From the NCBI GenBank assembly GCA_025991245.1, contig BQMJ01000046.1:124001-188000 (forward strand): a stretch of DNA of 64,000 bases, read 5' to 3'. The notes under the pieces are model-generated. The model saw only the letters and a list, made by a program, of their open reading frames with translations. It had not been told where the DNA came from and made no database searches. Below are positions 19,186 to 29,082 of the stretch, in pieces. Origin of the DNA: Galdieria partita. Lineage: Eukaryota; Rhodophyta; Bangiophyceae; Galdieriales; Galdieriaceae. Position 1 is the first letter of the stretch. The number at the start of each line of letters is the position of its first letter. The position numbers were made by a program, and so were the translations under genes.

Positions 19186-20169
19186 ATGGAACGCTTGTCG
19201 GCCGAGGATGATCCGATGGGTTTGGAAGACATTCGTAAGGCACAAAGTAGACTACATGGCGTAGCGCATCAGACACCTGTTTTTACGAGTACCTATTTTA
19301 ATAATCTATCCGGTAGTCAACTTTATTTCAAGTGTGAGAACTTTCAAAGAATTGGCGCTTTCAAGTTTCGAGGAGCGTATAACGCCCTGAGTGCCCTTCG
19401 TGTAGCAAAACCTCAAGTAACCGATGTAGTGACTCATAGCTCTGGGAATCACGCACAGGCTCTTGCTTTGGCTGCAAGTCTTTTAGGTTTGAAAGCACAT
19501 ATTGTTATGCCATCCAATGTATCTTCAGTAAAGCGGAACGCAGTAGAGTGTTATGGAGGAAACGTCATCCTTTGTGAACCCAATCTACCAGCGAGGGAAT
19601 CGACTGCAGAAAAAGTGGTGCAACAAACACATGGAGAATATATACCACCTTATAATCATAGAGATATTATTGCAGGTCAAGGAACTGCAGCTGCAGAACT
19701 TTTGGAGGAGATTCCTGACCTGGACGCAATTATTGCACCCATTGGCGGTGGTGGACTTATTTCTGGCACTTGTATTGCGGCAAAGCATCTTTCATCCCAT
19801 TGTATTGTATTAGCAGCGGAACCGGTCGGTGCAGATGATGCTAAGCGGTCGTTGGAAAGTGGTGTTCTTATTCCCCAAACGAATCCTCGTACTATTGCCG
19901 ATGGATTGTTGACCAGTTTAGGTGACTTGACTTGGAATATTGTTCGTCGTCATGTGAAACAAGTAATTACTGTCAGCGATGAGGAAATAATAAATACAAT
20001 GAAATTGATTTTCGAAAGAATGAAGTTGGTAGTAGAACCTTCAGGAGCTGTATCTACCGCTGCTTGTTTGACCAAAGAGTTTCAAAGCTTAGGCTTTCAA
20101 AAAGTGGGAGTGATTATTTCTGGTGGAAACTTGGACTTGAATAAACTTCCATGGCTGACTAGCCTTTGA
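19186..20169 (+). CDS. SRR: Serine racemase / threonine dehydratase-like PLP enzyme
   Basis: A fold-type II pyridoxal-phosphate enzyme that racemises L-serine or dehydrates Ser/Thr. A single exon of 327 residues. The PLP lysine lies in FQRIGAFKFRGAYNAL, the phosphate-binding/substrate loop is SSGNHAQALALAA, and the tetraglycine PLP-phosphate loop is IGGGGLISG. The C terminus has VVEPSGAVS and GVIISGGNLDL. There is no ACT domain, so this is the short serine-racemase form and not biosynthetic IlvA. The N-terminal extension is only ~10 residues, with no evident targeting signal, suggesting a cytosolic enzyme. It starts 15 bp after the candidate XRCC4 stop. Confidence 0.9.
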   Translation: MERLSAEDDPMGLEDIRKAQSRLHGVAHQTPVFTSTYFNNLSGSQLYFKCENFQRIGAFKFRGAYNALSALRVAKPQVTDVVTHSSGNHAQALALAASLLGLKAHIVMPSNVSSVKRNAVECYGGNVILCEPNLPARESTAEKVVQQTHGEYIPPYNHRDIIAGQGTAAAELLEEIPDLDAIIAPIGGGGLISGTCIAAKHLSSHCIVLAAEPVGADDAKRSLESGVLIPQTNPRTIADGLLTSLGDLTWNIVRRHVKQVITVSDEEIINTMKLIFERMKLVVEPSGAVSTAACLTKEFQSLGFQKVGVIISGGNLDLNKLPWLTSL

Positions 20170-20359
20170 TCAACCATATGGATCGTGTTATTGTCGGAGA
20201 ACAAAGTTGATAATTCTTATCCTGTTCTCCTTTGTTCTGATTGAATGAATAGCGTCTGAGAATAACCCATGAAGATTCTTTTCAAGTATATGTCAAACCT
20301 TCTTCTATTCTGCATACAAAACTGAAACTTGGCGAGCTTCACAACTTTGGCCATCTGTT

Positions 20360-21565
20360 CTAACAACAACTCTTTAAAGATACGCGTCTCTTCAAAGAAG
20401 CTGATAAACTCATAGCCGAAACAATCTTACAAATACCCAACTAAACTCTTCAATCAATGAATATCCCATGTGAAATAGGCTTCTTACATCGTCTTTCTCA
20501 TTACACATCGGCACATGATTTCGCAACACAACATCAGCAAAATGTTCCAATACGTTTCGAAAGGAAATTTGATATCGTTCAGGAAAACTCCAAACATAGG
20601 GATCCCTTCTTATTCCTGTTTCATTAGACCATTTTACACCATTCGACGGAAAATTTTCTACCGACAACATTCCTTTGTCACCAAAAACTTCCAGACGTTG
20701 ATCGTATCCATAACAAGCATTTCTTGCACTGTCCAACAAGGCAACCACTCCATTCTTAAATTCCATCATGGCTGTTGCTGTATCATAAATACCTGAACCA
20801 ACTAATTCTGGTAAGCAACTTGTTGCAGTAGCATACACAGAAATAGGCTCCGAACTCATAATCCACCTCACCAAGTCAACATCTAAAAATAGTATGAATA
20901 GGCAACCCATTTGCAATCACACAACTCACCGTGAACAATCATATCCCGAAATATACAGCTATTGGAGTGGCGAAGAAACTATCGAGATAAGAATTCGAAT
21001 ATGAAAAGTCAAAACTTACTGGCAAAGGAGGCACAGGATGGTCTCGGCCAGAAACTCTGATAATCTGCAATTGTCCGACGAAGCCTTGACGTACTTCTGA
21101 TACAAGCTTCATAAAGGAGGGATCGAATCGTCTATTCCAATCAATCAGTAAAGTAAGTCCTTTTTCCTTTGCCTTTTGGTGACACATCTATGTAATGCAT
21201 AAACTAGTTTACCCAAAAGAAAAGAAAATATTTCTTGCCTGAATGGTTGTCAAGTCTTCTCCCAAAGGCTTCTCACACAATACCGATTTTCCACTTTCCA
21301 AGGCATCCAACGTCAAAGTCTTATGGGTATGCGTAGGAGAAGCAATGACGACAGCATCAACTTGAGTATTTTCTAGCACTTGAGAATGCCAATTTTCAAA
21401 TAATTGGGATCCGGTTTCTGCTACGAGCCTTGAAGCTTCTTCTCTCTTTTCCGGAACATCATAAACTCCCAATAATTTTACTTTTAAACTCGTCGCAGCG
21501 TTGTAGATGTGGATTTTACCCATCCTACCAGTTCCTACAACCACTAAACGCAAAACTTTCTGCAT
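20360..21565 (-). CDS. Gfo/Idh/MocA oxidoreductase, inositol 2-dehydrogenase-like
   Basis: An NAD(P)-dependent sugar or inositol dehydrogenase. Several exons on the minus strand. The Rossmann start is LRLVVVGTGRMGKIH (GxGxxG), followed by DAVVIASPTHTHKTL and the family hallmark GKSVLCEKPLGEDL (EKP). Exon 2 begins MCHQKAKEKGLTLLIDWNRRFDPSF. The spliced segment FLRHSNSCIFRDMIVHDVDLVRW matches '..gGifrDM.iHDfD..r' with the catalytic Asp and His. The C-terminal intron was placed so that the frame ends DLGICKIVSAMSLSASLKR, equivalent to the usual 'DGlkal.ia.aa..S...G' helix. The first intron (21238-21188) starts with GC (CAG/gcaaga). There is no targeting sequence. Polyol catabolism would suit a Galdieria-like heterotroph (inference); the substrate is unproven. 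Confidence 0.85.
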
Positions 21566-21757
21566 GTTTCCCTCATCACTTTCAAATTGTACTTTTCACA
21601 CAAAATCCCATTTCCATTTAGGGATTTGGGCCTTCTTCGGCATAGTTAGCTTAGACAACTCGTATATACTCAAAGAATTCCTCAGAATTTGCTAAAGACT
21701 TGAAAAGTCCATCATGTTTTCCAAGTCTCAAAGAACCCTTAACAGATAAAATTGAAT

Positions 21758-22987
21758 TCAATTATTTTCTTGTTTACAGAGAGTCCACAAATGAACTTGC
21801 GACCTTATTTCTTGAGACTACAAAGATATTGTTAAGATCCATTTTTGGGATATGAACCCAAACTCACTCCAGTATCATTTGGAAACATACAATTACGACG
21901 AACGGTAATACAATGGGTCGGTTTCAGTCCTAACGATGGTGTCAAAGGTAATCCTAATACTTGCCTATATATAATATAACCAACCATAAGATGACGCCAA
22001 ATGAAAAAAATGTAAATCCTTTTCAATCATGTGTGGTCGATGATGACTAAAGCTAACCTAAAGAATGTCGTCTTCTTTCACAAGTTACAGCCTGACCATA
22101 ATACATACGTAGGCAACGCCATCGGATTTTAACAATTTTTGACAAGATAAAAGCAACTTGTGGTGAGCATAGTGATTGCTTATCTTGAAAACAATATCCA
22201 TCTAGTCAATATACATGGTTATGGCTTTGACTTACTAGATCAGCCAAAAATATTTTGTCAAAACAACTTTCTTCTCTTGAATATCTATTCAAAAAACTCA
22301 AATCTCCCCACTGAAAAGGTTCTACTTGAACGTTCTTTTGAAGCTCCTAACACAGTCCGTTGAATAGAGATGAGGAAATTCCAACTCTCTAGACTACCCA
22401 TGGAAGATTCTCCGCCACATTATATTTCATGTTCTCAACGAGTTCTTTATCAGGGTAGTCTGTTATTAACACTTGACTTGCACCACGTAAAACAGCAACC
22501 ATCGAAGGTACTGCTGCTCCAGCGCCTAAAAGAAGGTCAATGTGGAAAACACTCAACAAGAATGGACAATAATCACCAAGTTCTAATACTCGGTTGTTGT
22601 GCACTTGTATACAGATGGAAGAAATAGGGGCTTCTCCTGATCATCTTTCACTTCATTTCATCAGTAGAAACAGCCACTCTTACCAGAAAGAATATCTGCA
22701 AGCAAAACTGCACCATTCCAAAGATAGTGACCCCAACTGGAAAATACTCATAAGGATGTAGCTTTCATAATGACAAAAGTACTCACAGTGGATGTTTTCC
22801 AACAAGTCTGATGTTCTTCAACGAATAGCCTTGTTTTGGACTAGAATAACTAGTATATCGAAAGTCGGGAACTCGTTCTCTAAAATATTCCGGTTCTCGA
22901 AAAACATTCTTAAAAACACTATGAATACAAATAATCACTACTTTATATAAGCGGTACCTTCAAAGAAATGTCAAAAGTATCCTCCAT
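21758..22987 (-). CDS. EFM7: Efm7/Nnt1-type S-adenosylmethionine methyltransferase (family 16)
   Basis: A seven-beta-strand methyltransferase of the family that methylates elongation factor 1A (yeast Efm7/Nnt1); its protein target here is inferred. It is the most fragmented gene in the window, with about ten small exons. The spliced product begins MEDTFDISLKNVFREPEYF. It then has VGKHPLWGHYLWNGAVLLAD, the SAM motif VLELGAGAAVPSMVAVLRGA, VLITDYPDKELVENMKYNV (motif with acidic ribose ligand), FDKIFLADLISNHYAHHKLL and VSFSHHRPHMIEKDLHFF. The C terminus, RNCMFPNDTGSQEIRSQVHL followed by WTL, matches the family ending 'MFpeDpG.e.vR.tVh.W.L' and fixes the last intron. The 31-nt intron just before the last two exons is the least certain junction. 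Confidence 0.87.
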
Positions 22988-23123
22988 CTTTTGAGTTACT
23001 AGTTACAGCCTCAAGAACGCTTTTCGAAAAGAGTTATTTTAGAAACTCAATTTTGGTTTCCATGATTCTCTTATGTCGCTTTCCAGTTTGCTACAAATAA
23101 CGCTTTAGAAGTTTATTACGTGG

Positions 23124-24172
23124 ATGGACAACAAAAGTGAGCTTTTAGAAGCAGTTGTTCAACGACTTGTCAATGAGTTGTGTGAAGAAGGTCACTCAGA
23201 GTGCACATTGGAACAACTTCGCACTTGTATGTCGCATAACCCTGCATACTTTTTGCACCGTTATGGTTTCTTTATCACGGAAGCAGAACGAGAATCTCTT
23301 TTTGGAGAACTTGCAGAAAAGGATTGGTTGGTAAGAACGGAACTATGGAGACTACGGAAACAAAGGTTGGTTTTGTTTTTTGATGCCACGTTTTTATTGA
23401 AGTCCTTTCAAGAGGAGACTCGTGTTGTTCACAAGATAAAGTTGTTCGAAATAGAAGGTTAGCAGCTTTCGAACATTTGGTCTTGAGGGGTCAATATTTT
23501 TCTGATGAACAAATGGAACTGCGAGACCCTTTGTTGTACTACAGGCTATGGGGGAGATATGCAAGTTACCTAAATACTTCAGAGTTGGAACAAATTCGAA
23601 ATAATGATGCTAGTATCTTCTCCTATCGTGCAAGAGCTTCTGATGAAACAATTTCGTGTGAGAGAGAACAAACTGTTCGTAACACCATAGACGAAGAAGC
23701 AACGGTTCGGCCGTTGACCGACTATTTGATGGAATACTTTGACGCAAAGGATATTGTTGTAAAGAGGATGCAACAGAGACGAAAGGAGAGAGGTGGTTCA
23801 GTGTCTAATACAAAGCGAAGATTGTTGCGTTCGAGTAGTTTTGGTCAAATGAAGGAGGACATAGAAACAGAATACATAAATGAACAATTGATAGAGCAAA
23901 CAAGTGATGAAGAAAACGAAAGTGACATTTCTAGTTGGACTTTGGATGATTTTCAACAAAGCAGAGAAGAATTGTTAATCACTTTGAGACATAGGTTTCT
24001 GAATGGAGAGGATGGAGCATTCTTTGACTACTCGACTGTAGACAATAATGAACAATATGATGATTGGGTGGACTGGATACAGAAAGATATCGAAGAAAGA
24101 TATTTCGATGCACAAGAACCGGAAAGAATATTCACCATGGAAGAAGACAACCAATCTACTACGGAAGAATAA
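23124..24172 (+). CDS. CCDC97: CCDC97-family protein (splicing-associated)
   Basis: CCDC97 proteins associate with the SF3B/U2 snRNP in other eukaryotes and are nuclear; the precise role is not settled. Two exons (23124-23365 and 23458-24172) around a ~92-nt intron give ~318 residues. The conserved core spans the splice: LRKQRLAAFEHLVLRGQYFS continuing DEQMELRDPLLYYRLWGRY, matching the CCDC97 domain 'R.rR...l..L...GeYFSd..Mr.RdPllYh...G.Y'. The N-terminal helix has NPAYFLHRYGFFITEAER. The C-terminal half is acidic and charged, with YDDWVDWIQKDIEERYFD before a Glu-rich tail. The TAA is separated by 3 bp from the stop of the convergent cytochrome b5 reductase gene. Confidence 0.85.
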
Positions 24173-24175
24173 GTT

Positions 24176-25303
24176 TTAAAACTTGAAGATATCTTCTCCT
24201 TTATAGCCCAATTTATTTAACAATATCATCATAGCTTTAGTCATTGCAGGTGGACCACAAACCAAAATCTATTGTAGAGTTTAAAATGGCACAATTGATC
24301 CAATCATGACTCACCATAATAGAAGAAGATGCATAACCTAAATGATGTTGTATATGCTTTTCGTTGATAAAACCTACTCCTTGAGACCAAGAACTGGGCG
24401 GCTATACGCACAAAAAACTGTAAGTAGAAAGAAGCAATTGTAAATGCATCACTTACTTGATTCAACACAAAATAGAGCTTCAGTCGGGTTGGGAATTGAG
24501 ATGCTAATGATTCCAACTTATTTCTAAAGATGATATCTTGTTCTGTATGATTGGCATATATTAAGCTTATTTGTGTTCGTTCCAAAGGATCATTCAGTAT
24601 TGCATCTATCAACTGGCGACCATTATTAAAAAAAACCGTTCCATGTTCACAATTTCTTCTACAAACCTGAAACATGGGAGTTATTCCAGTTCCTCCAGCT
24701 ATCATCCCAAGCCGTTTCTTCATATTTCTTTTATATTCAAACTTGCCTTTTGGACCACGGAATTCAACACAATCACCTATCTCTAAGGAGTCTAAATATC
24801 TGGAAAAGAGGCCATATGGAGCTGGATAAATCTACAATGGCAAAACTACTAGTCAATATAAAACATATTGGAGGAAAAACCTTTACCTTTACCAAAATAT
24901 CAAAATATCCCACTTGATTGGGTTTATTGATGGGATTATAAGGTCTTCTTACTTCCTTTCCATTGATCCAAGCTTTGGCATATATGTGTTTGCCTAGAGG
25001 GACGTTGACGAGTTGTTCGGGATGGGAGGCTGCAAAACGAAAAAGTCTCACATTCGGAGTAACGATAGCCTTCTCAATCAGTTTAAAAGAACGAAAATCT
25101 AAGGGATCTAGTGCCAAGCTGTTGAAGTCATCACGATGGAATGACTTTCCTTTATATAGCTTTCGCAAAATTCGTACAAAACTAGTAACCAACAGAACGA
25201 AAATGCCTATAACAGAAAGCAATAGTGGAGAAGAGGAAATATGCAACGATTCCAACTTGAACCACTCCGTCAATTTCATTCCACAATGCATTCTACAGGC
25301 CAT
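24176..25303 (-). CDS. CYB5R: NADH-cytochrome b5 reductase
   Basis: Moves electrons from NADH through FAD to cytochrome b5 at the ER or outer mitochondrial membrane, for desaturases and sterol enzymes. Exons on the minus strand start at the ATG at 25303 (MACRMHCG); earlier in-frame codons begin with TTG. The N-terminal hydrophobic stretch PLLLSVIGIFVLLVTSFVRI is a membrane anchor. The FAD domain has GKHIYAKAWINGKEVRRPYN (RxYS-type motif with Asn at the usual Thr/Ser) and GYFDILVK. The NADH domain has MIAGGTGITPMFQVCR, LIYANHTEQDIIFR, the CGPPAMTKAMM nucleotide-binding motif and a C-terminal Phe (EDIFKF). The first intron lies after DILVK. Confidence 0.9.
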
Positions 25304-25352
25304 TATTCCTTTTTTAATCCTCAATAAGTATTCATCTCTATTCTCTTTCTAT

Positions 25353-26303
25353 TCATGTTTGTGATGTTTCTATATTCCTAGTCCACAATTGGATAGTCGA
25401 ATCATGAGAAGCACTGACTAATATATTTGAATAAATAGCAACACAACTAACGGTACTCTTATGTGCTCTATTGAAATTTTGTACAATCATCGAATCTGTC
25501 AACTCCCAACAATAAATACTTCCATCCTCTGAACCACAAACTACAAACGCGTCGTCCGGGGTCAGCTGACAAGAAAGTCCAAATTCTTCGTTAACGTGTC
25601 CTTTATATTGTGCCAAACAATCACCGTTGCTCTTATCTACTAGTCGAAGACAAGAATCCAAACAACTTGCCAATATACAATTTCCATCATGTGAAAAGCA
25701 ACACTTTCCTACAGGAGGTCCCAAGTAATCCGTTAAAATATAACCAGTTCGAATATCATAAAGACGAAGATATCCATCTACACTTGCTGTCAGGATTTCA
25801 TACTGAAAACAACAAACATCGGTTACACTATCAACTGCTTGGTCCAAAACTTGAATGGGATCGGAAGAACGATTAGAAGCACGTAAATCAAAACAACGAA
25901 CGGTGCGATCGTACGAGGCTGTACAGATAACGGAATCTTCCGTAATATGGGCATAGCAAACAGCATTAATTCGTTGCATATGTCCACTTGAACTACCTCC
26001 CAACTTGCGTACAATTCTTCCAGACTGTACATCCCATACAACTGCGAACTTTTCCTCTCCTACTGAAACAAACTGACTGTTCGAAGAAGAAAGGTCCAAG
26101 TCAAAAATAGGATAACCGTGACCACCAGAATAAGTCTTAATAAGACTTTGTTTCTCAACATTCCACAAACGAACATTCTTATCTGCACCTGCGGACAAAC
26201 AATACTTTTCACTGGAAGAGAGACGCACTACATGAACCGCGCCTTGGTGATCCTGTAAAATACCCGACTGTTTGAAAGAGGGAACTGAACCAAGACTTTG
26301 CAT
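25353..26303 (-). CDS. WDR83: WDR83/MORG1-like WD40 protein
   Basis: A seven-blade WD40 propeller protein; WDR83/MORG1 is found in spliceosomal C complexes and as a MAPK scaffold. A single exon of ~316 residues starts at the ATG at 26303 (MQSLGSVPSF); an upstream in-frame TTG is not needed. Blades are regular: LSAGADKNVRLWNVEKQSLI, VSVGEEKFAVVWDVQSGRIV, CTASYDRTVRCFDLRA, LTASVDGYLRLYDIRTG, LASCLDSCLRLVDKSNGDC, VCGSEDGSIYCWELTD and VSASHDSTIQLW. The segment GHVNEEFGLSCQLTPDDAFV is specific for WDR83 ('GH.NeeyklDc.l...d..v'). It lies 50 bp upstream of the cytochrome b5 reductase start on the same strand. Confidence 0.9.
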   Translation of the reverse strand: MQSLGSVPSFKQSGILQDHQGAVHVVRLSSSEKYCLSAGADKNVRLWNVEKQSLIKTYSGGHGYPIFDLDLSSSNSQFVSVGEEKFAVVWDVQSGRIVRKLGGSSSGHMQRINAVCYAHITEDSVICTASYDRTVRCFDLRASNRSSDPIQVLDQAVDSVTDVCCFQYEILTASVDGYLRLYDIRTGYILTDYLGPPVGKCCFSHDGNCILASCLDSCLRLVDKSNGDCLAQYKGHVNEEFGLSCQLTPDDAFVVCGSEDGSIYCWELTDSMIVQNFNRAHKSTVSCVAIYSNILVSASHDSTIQLWTRNIETSQT

Positions 26304-26559
26304 GGAACAGCAAAATGTTTCAACTATGAACAATGTTGAAAGGCAAAAAGAGTAAAAACAAATTGTTCTTTAGAACAGAACATTAAACAATTACGCCATA
26401 AAGTGTGAAGATGGAATTTCGTATCATCCAAAATTTTGTTCTCTCATTCAATAAGTAATCTTCAATAAATGATTGCAAAAAGTTATGATGAGGAGCCTTA
26501 CAATAACTCTTATCCATCATCATCCTATCTACAATATAACTAGTGAACAAGTGCAATTA

Positions 26560-29042
26560 CTATTTGTCTTCTCGATGATGTTGTTCATCATTCTCAAATT
26601 CCATACTATTCTCCCGAGATATAGTAAAACTTGAACTTGTGCTCTTCCCTTCTCTTTTCTTCGACAATGGATGTTCGTATTGAGAATTGGAGCGTACAAA
26701 ACTACTTTGAGATATCCTGGGAGTATGTGAAGGTGTTGAAATTGTACTGTTTGGACTTAAAAAGGTATCCAACCATAACCAAGATGGTGCTCTTCTAGTC
26801 CAACCTGCACGACTATCTCCTCCATTTCTATGTGAAGAACCAAATGATAGATCGAAAAGTTGCTTTCCTACTCTTTCCACACAAGCGTCCAAAGTAAGTT
26901 CTATCAAAGTGTGGTGTCGCACCATGTCAATCTTCGGAAAAGTATATTGTTCACCTAAACGAATATATTCCTGAATTTCTTCTTCTGTAGGATTGGAAAA
27001 TAAATGAATAATATCTGATAGTCCCAATCCTGGCATAATAGTTACATCGCCTTCAAATGGCTAGAACAACTTAGCCCATTATCACCATACAATGAATAAA
27101 TTGTACTTACTTGAGTCAGAACTGGGAAAATCGAGGATACAATCCAAGGTACAAGACCAAGTTCATTCATTTGCCAATATCGAAACTTCAATTCCGCTTT
27201 AATCATCTTGGCCAAACGGCTCTTCATTAACCGACTGCCTCGAGGTATTACATGAGGATTGGTTTGACTCACTATAAAGTGATTGACATTGAAAAGCTCT
27301 CCTATTCGTTGCAAAGGAACATCTGCATTGATACTACCATCCATCCACTTTACACCTTCCAAGTAATAAGGAACTAAATGTCCATCACTATCTTTTGCAA
27401 CCAACTGGACGGGAGAAAATATCACCGGAAGTGCGCAACTTGCACCAACTGCACTCCATATCAAAACATTAGGCGCTGTTAAATAATTTAGCAAAATAGA
27501 TTCACTTCCTCGAATAGGAGCTACTGTAATATTGATTATCCTTCTCGTGCATTCATAAGCTTCAGCAAAAGTAATATCACCCAAGTTATTACGCATACAA
27601 CTAGTCAAATGACGAATATCATATAAAATTCCTTTTTTCCATAATCTTTTGAGTCTTCTTCTTAAAGAAACTCCATTATCAAAAAACTCTAACCGAATCT
27701 TGTCGTTGGTTCGTGGATTCACAAGAGTATTTAATAAAATTCTCAATTCATCATCTCTAAATATACCAATGAAGGACGCTATAATAGCACCAGCAGAAGA
27801 GCCTGAAATAACTCGTGGTAAAAGGCGTTGGTCTAATAAGGCTTTGGCTACTCCTAAATGATATAATCCCATTTTGGCTCCACCCGATAATAACAAAGCG
27901 GTCCTGCCATAAGAATGTCGCATTTCATTAAACACTGAAAGTTTTTGTTGTAGAGCAACTTCTTCCTTTTTCTTCTGATTTCTATCTTCGGTTGGAAACC
28001 CTTTTCGAATCGAATCAAACAATGGAGTACTCGAGAAACTTTGTCGAAATTCTCCTTCTGTGACTTGCTTGGTTTCTACACACTGCGAAACGTTCGCAAA
28101 ATCCACAGTACTTAAATACTCCAATAACCAAGCAATCACGTGAACATAATCTTCCACTATAACTTTGGTTCCAACATGAGAATATTTATGCAAATCTGGA
28201 TGACATAAACCTGCAAAGCGACGTTGCAATCCTGCTCTAACCACAAATACCAATCGTCTTATATCGTTTTCTCTATACAGTATTCCCAACTCAATAAGTC
28301 GATTTCGAAGCAGCTGAATATCGCAGCAAAAGCTAATGGACTCCTCTTCACGATACTTCCACTCATCATTTCCTTCCAATCTGTCTAGCAACTGTGCTGA
28401 GTTGTACCATTCCATATATGTTGAAGCCTTGTTTAGAACTTGATACAACTCATTCATAGCAAGACGATTATTTCGATTCCGCCACCAGTGCAAAAATAAA
28501 TAAAGAGGAGAATAGTCACAAAACTTGGAAAATGAAAAAACTATCAAGGAAACATTAGCCTACTTGCCAATAAACAAAATAGACATACCAAGTGCTGGTC
28601 TTTGAACATTATCTTTACTCTCTATTGAAGAAGAATGAATGTCCTCTAATGTATTTTCTAAAGAATTGCACTTATTTTCTGGTTGTTCAAGGAGCCACTT
28701 GTCAACAGCACTTTGTCTTTGAGCTTCATAAACGTCTTGGGGAGGTCGAGGAACCAACTCTGCAAACAAATGGTCTGCTTCATAAGACGTGTTTCCCAAG
28801 TTCTGCTTACTGCTTTGGTTTCCTTTCCAACCCAAAAGTTTCCTAATAGGATAAGTAGACCAACTAAGACTCTTCCAAGCGAGTCGATAAGGAAGCAGTG
28901 TTGCATTTGTAACCTTCCTTCGAAAGGGTTCTTTGTCTATATTTTCTTTGAATAGCATGTGATAACTAGATTCATCACTTTCACTATAAAAGGAGTTATC
29001 TTTAGTTGTTGAAGCAGGAGACGAGGATATCGGTTCCACCAT
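26560..29042 (-). CDS. SDP1: Patatin-domain triacylglycerol lipase (SDP1/Tgl3-5 type)
   Basis: A lipid-droplet TAG lipase starting storage-oil breakdown. Three exons; 48-nt introns lie near 28588-28541 and 27115-27068. A DUF3336-like region precedes the patatin core (LHWWRNRNNRLAMNELYQVL, ... RRFAGLCHPDLHKYSHVGT). The core has the oxyanion loop LLSGGAKMGLYHLGVAKAL, the nucleophile elbow VISGSSAGAIIASF (GxSxG) and the catalytic Asp region VKWMDGSINADVPLQRI (DGS). The last junction reads VLTQPFEGDVTIMPGLGLSD, matching plant SDP1 'QpyEGDVt', followed by the RLGEQYTFPKIDMVRHHTLI helix. The start chosen is ATG 29042 (MVEPISSSP). The in-frame GTG upstream would run into the preceding helicase gene, whose stop is 40 bp away. 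Confidence 0.9.
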
Positions 29043-29082
29043 TCGGTTCTTTTCAAAACTTAAAACATTCCTTCGATTCTTA

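Noticed and set aside
28658-28955. Overlapping frames on both strands inside lipase exon 1
   Set aside because: The sense frame continues through a 48-nt intron into the patatin domain; the alternatives have no support.
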